A DNA stretch of 64,000 nt from Anodontia alba (Eukaryota > Mollusca > Bivalvia > Lucinida > Lucinidae), in assembly GCA_964016985.1 (NCBI GenBank), contig OZ024821.1, forward strand, positions 85,409,035-85,473,034. Reading direction: 5' to 3'. The position numbers were made by a program, and so were the translations under genes. The notes below the pieces were generated by a model. It was not told the origin of the DNA. It did no database searches and saw nothing but the letters and a program-made list of their open reading frames with translations. Every line of letters starts with the position of its first letter. Position 1 is the stretch's first letter. This document shows, one piece after another, positions 35,330 through 47,449 of this stretch.

Positions 35330-36176
35330 GATAAAAAAATGAGATATTTTCTTATTTTCCATAAAACAGGCTATCCGTTCCAATCAAATCATTACCTCAC
35401 AATTTGAAAAGATTCCATTCCATGGAATCGAAATGTATGTCCTGCTCCACTCCATGAACAGTGCTAAATAAAAAAAACACAACATGTCACTATTTAAATT
35501 CAGCAGGAAAAAGTCAATTGTACACTACAAGTTTGATTTTCAAACAAAAATACGTATGTGCCCCCTCTTCCAGCATGAAAATATCTAAACTGAGTTTTTG
35601 GTTGCAAGCTGAACAGATATTTCTTATTATGTACTAAATGTGCATTTAACTCCATCAAACTAGAAACACAATTATGGTCTTTTTCTGTGTGTTTGTACAT
35701 GTACTAAGTTTCATGAGAATATCTAAACTTGTTCTGTAGTTATGGGCCAAACAGTAATTCCCTACTAACCCTTAAAGAGTCAAGAAAAAATTGTAACTGA
35801 TGACATTCTAAATTTTGTTTTATTTTTTTTACATAGCAAATAAGTCTTGACATTTCGTGTCAGTCAATTCATATGAAATGCCAATACTTATTTTCTATGA
35901 AAAGTAAAAAAAAAAAGCAGCTCAATAATTTAAAAATGTCTGCTGCAGATGTGTTTGGCAACTTTAATTGCACTTCTACAGAGTACCCACAACATATGTT
36001 TCCATGGAGAAATAAGAAAAATATCAGTACCTTTGGCTTGAAAAAAGCAGCTTAGCTGCAGATATGCATTCAATGATAAGTACTCAAATATGTGACATGG
36101 GACTAGAGCTCTTCAAATCCCATTCAAGATAGAATTCATCACACAAATATGGCATTACACTGAACTGGAGGATCAA

Positions 36177-36389
36177 TTAATGCTTAGCATGCTGGATATT
36201 ATTTTTCAGCAGACAATTAGTTGAAATTTCCCTTATTTTTCCTAGAAAACAGGATTTGACATTTCATGCAAATTGTCTCCGATGGAGACAATTTGCATGA
36301 ATGTCAAATCCTGTTTTCTGGGAAAAAATAAGAAAACTATTTCAAAATGTTGTCTGCTAATTTTTTTTCCCCAGCATGCTGAGCATTAA
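36177..36389. mobile_element. Foldback MITE family B, copy 7
   Basis: TTAA on both sides, ends tgcttagcatgctgg and ccagcatgctgagca, and a long near-perfect hairpin. It lies downstream of the LRR gene's last exon. Confidence 0.87.
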
Positions 36390-36798
36390 TAGTCTCTCAA
36401 CTCTCCTGAAATGATTGTAATATTGCAAGGTATTATCCTCATTATTCAATATTCAGTATCTCAGTATTATCACATGTATGATGCTGTACAGGGTTGTGGA
36501 ATTATTATTACTTGTTCACGGATAATGGTCAAAATCCACTTGTCCAACCAATATTTCCTTGCTCGAAAACTGACATATGTTGTGGATACTCATTAGAAGC
36601 ACCTCAGTGAGTGCTTCTGAAGAGCACCCACACCATATTTTTTCTTCAAGAAATACATACATATCTTATAATCTGGACAGTCTTCTTAGCTAGAGCTATG
36701 AAGGCCTTGTCCCAGGACAAGTAAACTGAAATTTCTTTCTTGCCTTCAGGGATATGGGACAAGTTGGACAAGTGCACAGACTTAATGTTGTCAGTATT

Positions 36799-36990
36799 TC
36801 AATTATCTTGATAATGTCTAGTATCATCTCCATTATCAGACTGATCCTCATCACTTTCCTCTTCATCACTGTCATTATCATCATCATCATTGTCACTGCT
36901 ATCTTCTACTTCCTCTTTGTCTAACCCATTAACTAAATCATCTCCTAGGCTTTCTAAACCCAGTTTGCCAACCAGTATATAATCTAAGCC
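36799..36990 (-). CDS. Leucine-rich-repeat protein, last coding exon (acidic tail)
   Basis: After an acceptor ...tctttcag, the exon reads GLDYILVGKLGLESLGDDL and then a tail in which nearly every residue is Asp, Glu, Ser or Asn, ending DDTRHYQDN and a TGA: 63 residues. It is assigned to the LRR gene at 46118-46849 because both lie on the same strand, the phases fit (0/0), and PEHWK followed by GLDYILVGKLG makes a sensible cap after the last repeat. No other coding exon was found in the 9.1 kb between them, but a small one could have been missed. Low-complexity GAT/GAC codons explain the spurious methionine-rich reading in other frames. Confidence 0.62.
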   Translation of the reverse strand, partial: GLDYILVGKLGLESLGDDLVNGLDKEEVEDSSDNDDDDNDSDEEESDEDQSDNGDDTRHYQDN

Positions 36991-37195
36991 CTGAAAGATA
37001 TAAGAATTATATTTACCATCAGTATTTGCGCAGACGGGCAGAGCAAACACTGCAGACCCAGATCAGATATTGCACAATGATGTCTGACCAGGGTATACAC
37101 TATTTGCTAACATCCAGCAGTTATTAGACAAATAAACAAGTAATAAAATGGATTTGTTAAAATTCTAGGACAAGTATGGCATATATGGTACGGGG

Positions 37196-37409
37196 TTAAC
37201 CCTTGTCATGCTGAATAAATTAAGATACCATGCCCACTACTAGTTTTTAGCCAATCAGATTACTTGATCCAGGTTGTTGATAAAAATTCAAATATTTAAT
37301 GGCAAACAGTGCAGATCCAGATCAATTGGCTTCTTCACAAGCCAACTGATCTGGATCTACACTGTTTGCAATGGCAGAGCATATCCAGGTTCAGCAGGAC
37401 TAGGGTTAA
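37196..37409. mobile_element. TTAA MITE family E, copy 10
   Basis: TTAA on both sides. It lies just upstream of the SINE at 37449, in the LRR intron. Confidence 0.87.
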
Positions 37410-37448
37410 TGGGAATTGATCCATTTGGTACATTTTCTGCTGTTAGTT

Positions 37449-37752
37449 GTTTGTTTATGTTGAGGTTTTACGGCCCAGTCAACCCAATGGGGTCATGTCG
37501 AGCGCGGTCAGTTTACCTAACCACACGTTTACTGGGCAGGCTTAGTCCTCTAAGCGGTTAACCAGTATTGTGCACATTCTTTCACCAGAAACTGACAACT
37601 GCCTTTCTTCAATCAGCGGAAGGGAGAGAATGACCGTAGAAAATATTTCACGACCAATCTCCACAAAAGAATGTTGCCGACCTCGGCGGGGGCTGAACCT
37701 GCGACCTTCTGGTCTCTAGTCAGACGGCACATCCAACTGAGCCATCGAGGCC
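37449..37752 (-). mobile_element. tRNA-derived SINE family D, copy 4, with 13-bp target duplication
   Basis: Full element with A and B boxes, flanked by perfect copies of tctgctgttagtt (37436-37448 and 37753-37765). Confidence 0.92.
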
Positions 37753-37944
37753 TCTGCTGTTAGTTACAAGAGAGACAACTTCTCTGACTTCCTGTTTGCT
37801 TTCCTGCACACTAATCCTCTTCTGAAAAGGTGTCTACTTTAGAAGGAAATCAATCAAATTTTCCTTTTATAGTAGATCCCTTTTCAAGAGGGAGGTATAA
37901 ACCAACACAGTTTCCTCCTCTGAAAGTGTAACCATTCCCAGTAT

Positions 37945-38760
37945 TTTGGATAAATACGATGGGGATTTCAGATTAGCTCTTTTCACAATGAACAAGCAGA
38001 AGGGCTTTACAAACCCTTTCTTAAATAGGCTGCGCCATGCGAAAACAGTTCTTCAGCATATGCCAAGACCCAGATCAGTCTGCGCATCTGTGCAGTCATC
38101 CATGCAGTCTGATCAGGGCCATTACTGTCCATTAACCGAATCATTGTACACTACAGAATGTATCAATAGAGAGCAAGGACATTGCTGATACTTTGCAATG
38201 TGCATTTTGTGCATGTTCAAAGTTTTGTTTTGCATGATGCAGCCCAAATAAATCCTTCCAATATCAGTATTTCATCATATGGAAACAATTCACAAAAAAA
38301 GCTGTCCTATTTTCAAACAACAAAAACTTGATTGAGCAGTCGATTGCACGCCATCACAATATCCCCATACTCAAAGCTAATGTTGCTAAATGTGTGATGC
38401 ACAGACTGCAAAATAGTGTTGCTGTCGCAACCCTTACCACGTAGGGAAGTCATGTTGCATGTTTGGTTAAATTCTGCCTAGTGGTTTAGGAGGAGATGGT
38501 GTGATAGATGGACAGACAGACAGTGACCTTTTGACCCTAGCCTAAGATCACATGGGGCAGAATGAAAAATAATGTAGCTGTCCCATACCCTTACGCGAGG
38601 AAGTCTTGTAGCAAGTTTGGTTAAATTCCGCCCAATGGTTTAGGAGGAAATAGTGTGACTGACAGATGGAACTGTTTACAATATCCCAATCGTTAAAGAG
38701 TGGGTATAACAAAAAAAAAACAACAAAAAAACAAAAAACTAAAACTTTAAAATGACTGCT
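37945..38760. other. LRR intron, two units of a short repeat
   Basis: Two copies of gtttggttaaattctgcc with ggtttaggaggaga (38460-38500, 38610-38650). No exon was recognised. Confidence 0.5.
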
Positions 38761-39431
38761 AACACTTAAATTTGTTTTAACCCATTTACCATAACTCTTT
38801 TGACTGGCCTATTTCCAAAAGCAGGGTGTCTGCTTAGTTTTGATTACTACTATGTTCCTGTAGGTAATGCATACAGTGTGGACCCTGATCAGAAGCTGCA
38901 ATGCATTCTGCAGCATCTGATCTGGGTCTGCACTGTTTGCCAGTAGCCCTTCTGGGGGGGGGGGGGGTCTCTTGACTGAAATGGGTTAATGATTAAATTT
39001 CACAGACACACTAAAAAGTACAGCTACAAGAAAAACATGAAAATGAGGCCCTGTATGGTGAAACCAACATTTATACAAGGAGAGTAAATTCCTTCTTTTT
39101 AGTGTAGATTCCTTTTCAGAACAAAGGCAAACTATTTTAGACAGAGTTGCCTCCCTGGAAAGTGTATCCGTTCTTCTTAAGTCCTCAAAGTAAGTATCCT
39201 AACATTTGAACAACTTTTGCACTATCATGCAATGCATATTAAACACTGCAAACACTGATCAAACTGTTCCTTTGTGAGCAATTTAATCAGTGTCTACATC
39301 ATAGATCTTGATAAGACACTTTTTTCAACCAAAAAATATTGATATTTTTCTTATTTCTTCACAAAAACATGTATTGTGGGTATTCATTAGAAGCACCTCA
39401 GCAAGGCGCTTCTAATGAGTACCAAAAATGT

Positions 39432-39651
39432 CTGTGTTGAGGTTTTATGGCTCAGTCAACCCAATAGGGTCATGTCGAGCGTGGTCCGTTTACCTAACCA
39501 CACGTTTACTGGGCAGGCTTAGTCCTCTAAGCAGTTAACCAGTATTGTGCACATTCTTTCACCAGAAACTGACAACTGCCCTTCTTGAATCAGCGGAAGG
39601 GAGAGGATGACCGTAGAAAATATTTCATGATCAATCCCCACGAAAGAATGT
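39432..39651 (-). mobile_element. tRNA-derived SINE family D, copy 5, 5' truncated with 13-bp target duplication
   Basis: The element ends at cacgaaagaatgt, so it lacks the whole tRNA-like head. It is flanked by perfect gtaccaaaaatgt repeats (39419-39431 and 39652-39664). It splits a family C hairpin MITE. 5' truncation with a target duplication fits LINE-driven target-primed reverse transcription. Confidence 0.92.
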
Positions 39652-39875
39652 GTACCAAAAATGTATGTTTTCATGCAGTAATAGGAAAAATATTCACCTG
39701 ATTCCCTATTATCTAGAGATATGCTACAGTTTGCTCAGGACTGTCTGTCTAAATACATTGTACTTACATGTAGAATATCATATTTACACTAAGCATTTTG
39801 ACAGACAGGCCTTACGCAGCATCTTGTCTGAGTCTAACTGCTTCCCACTCATCCAGCAGTTTTTAGACAAATCAT

Positions 39876-40115
39876 CTGGGCCCAGTTGTTCAAAGCAAAG
39901 TTAGCTTAACTAGCTCATTAAGGGTCACAATGTTAAGTGTTCTAGTAAGAACAATATCTAATTCGCAGGCATTTTTGCTGGAAAAATGCGAGTAGCTTTT
40001 GCAAGCTACTCACATTTTTTCAGCAAAAATATTAGCGTATATGCCATATTTATTGATCAAAGTTTTAACGATACATTAACTAATGACATGATTAGTTTTG
40101 AACAACTGGGCCCTG
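39876..40115. mobile_element. GGGCCC-ended MITE family A, copy 4
   Basis: Same ends. The hairpin is shortened at the loop (gcttttgcaagctactc). Confidence 0.86.
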
Positions 40116-40166
40116 GTACTTAAATGGACTTGTTCAAGTTTAAGGATATATAAGCATGGTTAGGAG

Positions 40167-40382
40167 TTAACCATTTGTCCTTCTGAATAAATTGACATGC
40201 AACACCCACTTCCAATTTTCAGCCGATCACATTACTTGATCCAGATTTTTGACATAAATTCACATACTTAATGGCAAACAGTACAGATCCAGATCAGTTG
40301 GCTTCTTCAGAAGCCAACTGACCTGGATCTACACTGTTTGCAAAACGCAGGGTATATCTAGGTTCAGCAGGACAAGGGTTAA
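40167..40382. mobile_element. TTAA MITE family E, copy 11
   Basis: TTAA on both sides, with the full central palindrome. Confidence 0.87.
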
Positions 40383-40714
40383 GGTGTCCCAATATTTAAC
40401 AAGAGCTCTGCCAAGTGGGGCATTATATGCCTGTGGCAAGTAAAAAGATGTAGCACAAAAACTGGCTCCTGTATAATTCAGTGCTCTAGATATAAACTGT
40501 AAGTGGAATTACAAAAAAAAAAAATTAAAAAAATTTCATTGGGGCATATGTGCTGATATTTGGTGAACTGTAACCTAAGCGACCAAGCTGGCCCAGGAAT
40601 TAAGGAAGAAGTGACATCTCCCTCATGGGAAAATAGGGAGAAGTTTGCTGCTTCTAGGGAGAAGTGCTTTCTGATGGAGGACACACCACAGAAGCATGAC
40701 TAAATTATAAGCTC

Positions 40715-42428
40715 ATACAAGAGGCCCACGGGCCACGGGTCGCTCACCTGAGTGACATAGCCACTGCAGATATGCAGATGTTATGCAACTTTTTTCCAAT
40801 CCTGTCATCGCAACACAACTAATGAAAAGATCATCATTTAAGCAGTTCTTTATTTTGAAGAAGAAGATAAATGGCATGCCAGTCAATTGAGCGTGATCAT
40901 TTGAACAAACTCTAAATGGCAGCCAGCTTGGATTTACGATTGGCACTATTTTAGCTATTTTTTATCTACGAGTCACCCCAATGCTTCCTACCAAGTTTCG
41001 AGTCAACTGGCCTTTCAGTTCAGGAGAAGAGACGAAAAATAGATTTCGAAGATGGCCGCCATGGTGGCCATCTTGGATATCCGATTGGCACGATTTTAGC
41101 TATTTTTGATCTACAAGTCACCCCAATGTCTCCTACCAAGTTTGGTGTCAATTGGCCTTTCGGTGCAGGAGAAGAAGCTAAATATAGATTTTCAAGATGG
41201 CGGCCATGATGGCCATCTGGGATTTCTGATCAGAACGATTTTAGCTATATTTGATCTACAAGTCACCCTGATGCTTCCTACTAAGTTTCTAGTCAAGTGA
41301 CTTGGGTTTAGGAGAAGAAGCAAAAAATAGATTTTCAAGATAGCCGCCATGGCGGCCATCTTGGATTTACGATCGGCATGATTTTAGCTATTTTTGATCT
41401 ACAAGTCACCCAAATGCTTCCTACCAAGTTTGGAGTCAACTGGCCTTTCGGTTCAGGGGAAGAAGCGAAAAATAGATTTTCAAGATGGCTGCCATGGCGT
41501 CCATCCTGGTTTTAAGAGCGGCATGATTTTTGCTATTTTTGATATATAAGTCACCCCGATGCTTCCTATCAAGTTTGGAGTCAAATGGCCTTTCGGTTCA
41601 GAAGAAGAAGCGAAAAATAGATTTTCAAGATGGCTGTCATGGCGGCCATCTTGGATTTCCGATAGGCACGATTTTAGGTATTTTTGATCTATAAGTCACC
41701 CCAATGCCTCCTACCAAGTTTGGAGTCAATTGGCCTTTCGGTTCAGGAGTAGAAGCGAAAAATAAATTTTCAAGATGGCGGCCATGGCGGCCATCTTGGA
41801 TTTCCGATCGGCACGATTTTAGCTACTTCTGATCTACATGTCACCCTGATGCTTCCTAGCAAGTTTGGAGTCAATTGGCCTTTCGGTTCAGGAGAAGAAG
41901 CGAAAAATAGATTTTCAAGATGGCGGCCATCTTGAATTTCCGATCGGCACGATTTTAGCTATTTTTGATCTACAAGTCACCCTGATGCTTCCTAGCAAGT
42001 TTGGAGTCAACTGACCTTTCGGTTCAGGAGAAGAAGCGAAAAATAGATTTTCAAGATGGCGGCCATGGCGGCCATCTTGGATTTCCGATTGGCATGATTT
42101 TAGCTATTTTTGATCTACAAGTCACCCTGATGGTTCCTAGCAAGTTTGGAGTCAATTAGCCTTTCGGTTCAGGAGAAGAAGCGAAAAATAGATTTTCAAG
42201 GTGGCGGCCATGGCGGCCATCTTGGATTTCCGATCGGAACGATTTTAGCTATTTTTGATCTACAAGTCACCCCTATGCTTCCTACCAAGTATCAAGTCAA
42301 TTGGCCCAGGGGTGTAGGAGGAGTAGGCTTTTAAAGCAATTGTTGACGCCGCACGAGGCACGACGGACGACGGACATTGACTGACCACAATAGCTCACCA
42401 TGAGCACTTCGTGCTCAGGTGAGCTAAT
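40715..42428. repeat. Array element of nine about 144-bp units
   Basis: Left end caagaggcccacgggccacg and gctcacctgag. Nine units follow with caagatggcggccatggcgg and accaagtttggagtcaa (41038-42310). The right module has cacgacggacgacggacatt and a hairpin gagcacttcgtgctcaggtg, ending gtgagctaa. A left-end fragment of the same family is at 2188-2310. Confidence 0.85.
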
Positions 42429-43130
42429 AAGCCTTTGGCTGATTTGTTTTTCCTATACTTCAATATCGGACCAAACAATAACAAAACAAACAAAAAATGC
42501 TGCAAGAAATTTTTTTGTAAACCTTTAACTTGTTTAATACTGACTTTATTTTTTTGTTCTTCAAGGGAGCCAAATCAGAAGAGTATTAAAAAAAAAAAAA
42601 AAAAAATCCAAAAAGAATTATGTATTCATAAAGATTTAATAATGGCAACCTTTCCTTGCAATTCTAATAAAAGAAAAAAAAGAAAAAAAAAAAAAAAAAA
42701 AATCAATATCTTGCCCATATGACCAAAACTTTAGTTATTTGCAAAAATATACCTATTATAAAATAAAATTTGCACACTATTACCTCTACACAAAATGCTG
42801 CGAAAAGTTTACAAAAACTTTCAAAGGGGCATAAATCTGCAAATATTTGGTGCACTGTAACCTCGAAATAATATGTGCTGCTCCACATCATAGTGTAACT
42901 ATTTATGAAGTTTCAGCTTGATCAGATGTAAACTATAGAAGGATTTAGCCGGAAACAAAAAATTAATAGAAATTAATAGAAATTTTCAATGGGGTTTAAC
43001 TCTGCTTATATTTGGTGGACTGTATCCTTGAAATAATATGCGCTACTCCACATCATGGTCTAACTACAAATAGAATTTCAGCTTGATAGGATGTAAACTG
43101 TAGGAGGATTTAGCGGGAAGCGAAAAGTTT

Positions 43131-44908
43131 CGGGGTTCTCGGGGACGCAGAATCCTGCGTCCCGGGACGCATAAATCATGGTCCGGACTCCTAAAAATTC
43201 CCAAAGCCGAGTCCGCCGGACGCATGTTTTTTTCCCGTGGGACTACTACTAATTATGATCGGATTATTTGACTGAAGTCTAAAGTCCGCCACGTGTTATT
43301 CGTACCGTCGGTAGCATCTTAAAAGAACAGTAGTAATCCGCCGCGTGCTTTCAACACCTGCGACAAGTACCGTTATTTGCTAAGTAAACGGTAGTTAAAC
43401 AGGTGTTGGCAGTTCACACTTTAGCGATCGAGTAATTAAAGCATGCAACTGACACCGGTATGCGACCCTTTCCCTCACTGTGTATTTGTGTATTGCTTGC
43501 ACCGACGACTGATTCATCGAAAACGTACACGCAGGTGTCATGCTTGAGGCTGGCGTTTGTTTGTTTGTTTGTTTTGTTATTAATAGATTTTTTTTTCCAT
43601 TTCAAAATTTTCGGACGCTGAATTTTCGTCACTAACATCAAAAAAGCCCGCTTACTGTTTTCTGCTAAAAGCCGACAAGTGTACCTTATCCCTTGGCGAG
43701 ATAACAGTCTGCGCATCTAAACAGTTATTCCTGCTTGTCACTAAAAACAAAAAAAAAAAGTTTCTAAGTCCCGTCGAATCTATCCCATAAGCCCTGTGAA
43801 GAGTCTGATAGGACTGCTCAGATGCACCCCGGACGACGCTGTACAATTCGGGACTGTTCTAGTATAAGTTACATTTTCATTGCTCACGTATGATGAAAGC
43901 GCGTGCTCGTTACGGTAGCCCGTGCTCGTAAGGGTAACGTCATTGGACAGCGTAGCGGGAAACCGTTTTGGGAGAAAAACGAACTATTTCCATGTTGCAT
44001 TGTAGAGCATTTTCTTGTAAGAAATAAATATGAACCAGACACATATTTAAAAACAGAACTAAATTATCAAGACGTTTACGCCAAATCAAAACAGTAGATC
44101 GAAATTTCAGCTAGTGAAGAAGTCCCGGACATATTTTTCGTAGCGTGTATTGATCGCAGCACGGTGCAAATGTAAACATTGAAATGACGTTTTGCGGGAA
44201 GCTCAAAAGAGGTGTCCATGATCAAAATGTGCGGATAGATTGTATATATAAGTTTGCGATAGCATATAACGGAGCTTTCGTTGGTTTTGATTAAAATATT
44301 TTTCACTTAATATCCAGAACACTCGAGATCACTTAACAGACAGCGACGAACGGTGGGGTATTGAATTTAAGTGCGACGATCTTTACCATGCAAGTAAAAT
44401 AGATTAGGATTGTCATGTCTCCCAGATCTGCAAAGATGTCTCTAGTTCCCCATGAGGGAGACATGACGTCATCTTAATTTCTGGGCCAACTCCATTGAAT
44501 TAACAACATCAGGATGTGTGATAATGACTACTACTTGGTTACATGCATTGCTCGGAATAACACATAATGCAAAGCACCATAAAAAAGTATGTGAAAATAA
44601 GGAAACTGATTCTCCATCAGATATTTATAGAATGAAGCTACCGGGGACATGCTCACTATCAAAGGAGAGTGAAGTTACCGGGAACATGCTCACTATCAAA
44701 GGAGAATGGATTTACCGGGAACATGCTCACTATCAAAGGAGAATTAAGTTACCGGGAACATGCTCACTATCAAAGGAGAGTCATGAAAAAAAAAAAATGG
44801 GGACTCCTATTTTGGGGGAGTGGGACTCCTACTTTTTGGCTGGGACTCCTACTTTTTACAAAAAGGGAGTCCCGGACTCCTACTTTTAAAATCCTAGTGA
44901 GAACCCTG
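43131..44908. mobile_element. hAT-like DNA element with 5-bp target duplication
   Basis: The 1778-bp insertion has ends CGGGGTTCTC and (reverse complement) CAGGGTTCTC, and is flanked on both sides by AGTTT (43126-43130 and 44909-44913). It splits a monomer of the host tandem array, whose reading resumes exactly after it. Inside is a locally GC-richer part and, at 44640-44785, four copies of a 37-bp unit. No transposase was recognised. CAGGG ends with a 5-bp duplication fit the hAT5 type, but this is inference. Confidence 0.65.
44640..44785. repeat. 37-bp tandem repeat, four units, inside the hAT-like element
   Basis: The unit gaacatgctcactatcaaag recurs four times at about 37-bp steps. The period is not a multiple of three, so the frames that run through it are not conserved coding sequence. 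Confidence 0.85.
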
Positions 44909-45647
44909 AGTTTACTGAAATTTTCAAAGGGGCATAACTCTGCTAATATTTGGTGGACTGTAACCGCGAAATAATATGCACTGCACCACATCATGGTCTA
45001 ACTGTATATGAAGTTTCAGCTTGATTGGATGTAAACTGTAGGATGATTTTGCCAGAAACGAAAAATTAATAGAAATCTTCAAAGGTGAATAACTCTGCTA
45101 ATATTTGGTAGACTGTAACCTTGAAATAATATGCACTGCTCCACATCATGGTCTAACTACAAATCAAGTTTCAGCTTGATCGGATGTAAACTGTAGGAGG
45201 AGTTAGCCGAAAACAAAAAGTCAACTGAAATTTTCAAAGGGGCATAACTCTGCTAATATTTGGTGGACTGTATCCTCGAAACAATAATTGCTGCTCCACA
45301 TCATGGTCTAACTATATATGAAGTTTCAGCTTGATTGGATGTAAAATGTAGGAGGAGTTAACCGGAAATGAAAAGTGTACAGAAATTTTCTAAGGGGCAT
45401 AACTCTGCAAACATTTGGTGGACTGTAACCCCGAAACAATATGCGCTGCTCCACATCATGGTCTAACTATATACCAAGTTTCAGCTTGATCGGATGTAAA
45501 CTGTAGGAGGAGTTAGCCGGAAACGAAAAAGTTTACGGACGGACGGACGCCATACCCCGTAACATAGTACATCCTGTTTTTCAAACGGGCGTATAATATA
45601 TGGTAAACACAGTACGCAATATCAGGACATACAGAATGCAATGAACA

Positions 45648-45864
45648 ACTAACCCTTTCAGCCCTGCAGAACAAAATTAATACCTATGCAAACAGTGTAG
45701 ATCCAGATGATATGGCTCATAATGAGACTTCTCATCAGGACCTACACTGCTTGCCATTGTGTTTTTTTTTTTATTTTAGACAGAAACCCTTTTTGCATCA
45801 GTGGACAAGTCCAAATTCAAGAAAGGAAGAGTCTACTTCAGAAACTCAGGGATGAAAGGGCTAA
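45648..45864. mobile_element. MITE with CTAACCCTTTCAGCCCTG ends and the shared palindromic core
   Basis: Inverted ends ctaaccctttcagccctg and cagggatgaaagggctaa. Inside is gcaaacagtgtagatccaga and its partner, the same core as in families E and F. Confidence 0.7.
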
Positions 45865-46117
45865 TGAAGATTCTCCCTAACTAGATGCTTGCATGCAGGA
45901 AACTGTTGATTTTTGACTAAGTTTCATAGCTCCATACAAGGTGCTTTTTTTCCATCGAAAATATATTTCTTATTTCTCTAAGAAAACAGAGCTTTTGGCA
46001 CTCATTAGAAGTGCCTCACTGAAGCACTTCTAATGAGTACCCACAACATATGTTTTCAAGGATAAATAAGAAAAATATTTTGTGGATTCTACATCTTATC
46101 TGGAGCTATGAATTTAC

Positions 46118-46849
46118 CTTCCAATGTTCAGGCTTTTCACTAATAATGTTATCTCTGAGATCAAACTTTGTTAATTTTGAAAGGGCCAAGAGGGTGTCAT
46201 CTTTCACAGTAGATATACCGTTGGACCTCATGTGAAGTGAAGTCAACTCACTCAGTTCTGGAACACAATCTGGTATCACAGAAAAATTGTTTCTATTCAA
46301 ATTTAAGTACACAAGAGATTTTAAATGCGACAATTCATTTGGCAGACTTTGTAGTTTATTTTCTGCCAGACACAACCATGTTAATGATGTCATCTTTCCT
46401 AAAGCTGAAGGCAATTCCATCAAACTGTTCCCACGCAGGCTTAATGTTTTTAACAATGTTAACTGACCGATGTTATCTGGAATGCTGATGAACTGACACT
46501 CAACAAGCCATAGTTGAGTCAAGGAACTTAGCTTTCCTATGTCTTCTGTTAGCACATTTAAAGGATTATTGCAAACACTGAAGAATTTCAAACTTTTCAG
46601 TTTTTCTAACCCTGTAGGTAGCATAGTTAAGTTATTATTATCAAGTGTAAGTTCTTCAAGATGGAGAAGATCTGTAATTTCTGAAGGTGGCATCAGTAGT
46701 TTGTTGTCATTCAACATCAATTTTTTCACTTTTGTTAATTTATCAATGTTACTCGGTAGTATTGTCATGCTCCTGTTGCTAAGATTCAGTACTTCTTTTT
46801 CCCTGGCAACAGCATTGTTAACAATTTCCTCAATTTTTAACAAATCCAT
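46118..46849 (-). CDS. Leucine-rich-repeat protein, main coding exon
   Basis: 244 codons from the first ATG (MDLLKIEEIVNNAVAREKE) to donor gtaaat after AAG. Residues about 20-235 form nine regular 23-residue leucine-rich repeats of the type LPxxLxxLxxLxxLxLxxNxL (for example LPSALGKMTSLTWLCLAENK). There is no signal peptide or membrane segment, so a cytoplasmic or nuclear scaffold is likely. Repeats of this length and regularity occur in Shoc2-like and plant PIRL-like proteins; they act as binding surfaces and have no catalytic role. With the acidic exon at 36799-36990 the product would be about 307 residues. The exact family member is not recognised, so no symbol is given. The minus strand has an acceptor (tttttcag then ggtgtg) at 46925-46924, suggesting a separate leader exon to the right. 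Confidence 0.85.
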
Positions 46850-46923
46850 AGCACATCATTGTCTGGTTGCATGATATTCAATCTATCTTCTTGTTATAAC
46901 AATTTTCCCTTTTAATTCACACC
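46850..46923 (-). other. 5' untranslated segment of the LRR gene
   Basis: The stretch between the ATG and a good acceptor at 46925-46924. It has no upstream ATG in frame without a stop, and reads as AT-rich leader. The promoter was not located. Confidence 0.45.
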
Positions 46924-47200
46924 CTGAAAAAGACAAAACATTCCATAAATAATGCAACAGAGAAAGAACATTCATTATCCCTTAAAGCATCAGTAAAAAC
47001 AATAACGTATGCATTCTAATTTCATCCCCACAATCAAAGTTTTGGAAAGTGTATACAGAAGTCATTATGCTGGTCGGTTCCTTGGTCAGTCCTAGTTTTG
47101 GGCACAAACTCCTATATGAGCCACATCAAGTGAAAAGTGCCTTCGAACATGCACAAAATGCAAAGATTCAGATCATCTTGTGCATGAGCAAAGTATCATC

Positions 47201-47449
47201 CAGGGCCCAGTTGTTCAAAGCATTGTTAGCTTTACAAGCTCGTTAAGGGGCATTTCATTAACTGTTTTAGCGGATTCAATACACAATATTCTGATATTTT
47301 TTTGCTGAAAAAATGTGAGTAGCTTTTGCACTGCAAAAGCTACTCACATTTTTTCAGCAAAAAATTTCAGCATATTTGCGTATAACTCCATGTAAATTTT
47401 AATGAATCATTAACTAACAATGTCGTTAGCTTTGAACAACTGGGCCCTG
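47201..47449. mobile_element. GGGCCC-ended MITE family A, copy 5
   Basis: Same ends and a perfect central hairpin, about 280 bp upstream of the LRR exon acceptor. Confidence 0.87.

Larger units (their letters stand above)
40397..45600. repeat. Composite array element of about 156-bp units, interrupted twice
   Basis: Units with cataactctgctaatatttg and catcatggtctaactat occur at 40500-40600, 42740-43130 and 44914-45545. The left end is aacaagagctctgccaagtg and the right end is acggacggacgccataccccgtaacatag followed by cgggcgtataat. A second array element (40715-42428) and the hAT-like element (43131-44908) sit inside it. All of this lies in the LRR intron. Confidence 0.75.

Noticed and set aside
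36696..36896. A Met/Ile-rich minus-strand frame starting MTMMMMIM
   Set aside because: Out-of-frame reading of the acidic tail exon of the LRR gene.
43414..43846. Frames of 64-100 residues as the hAT transposase
   Set aside because: They show none of the hAT motifs (no C-terminal dimerisation motif, no zinc-finger cysteine pattern) and are short.
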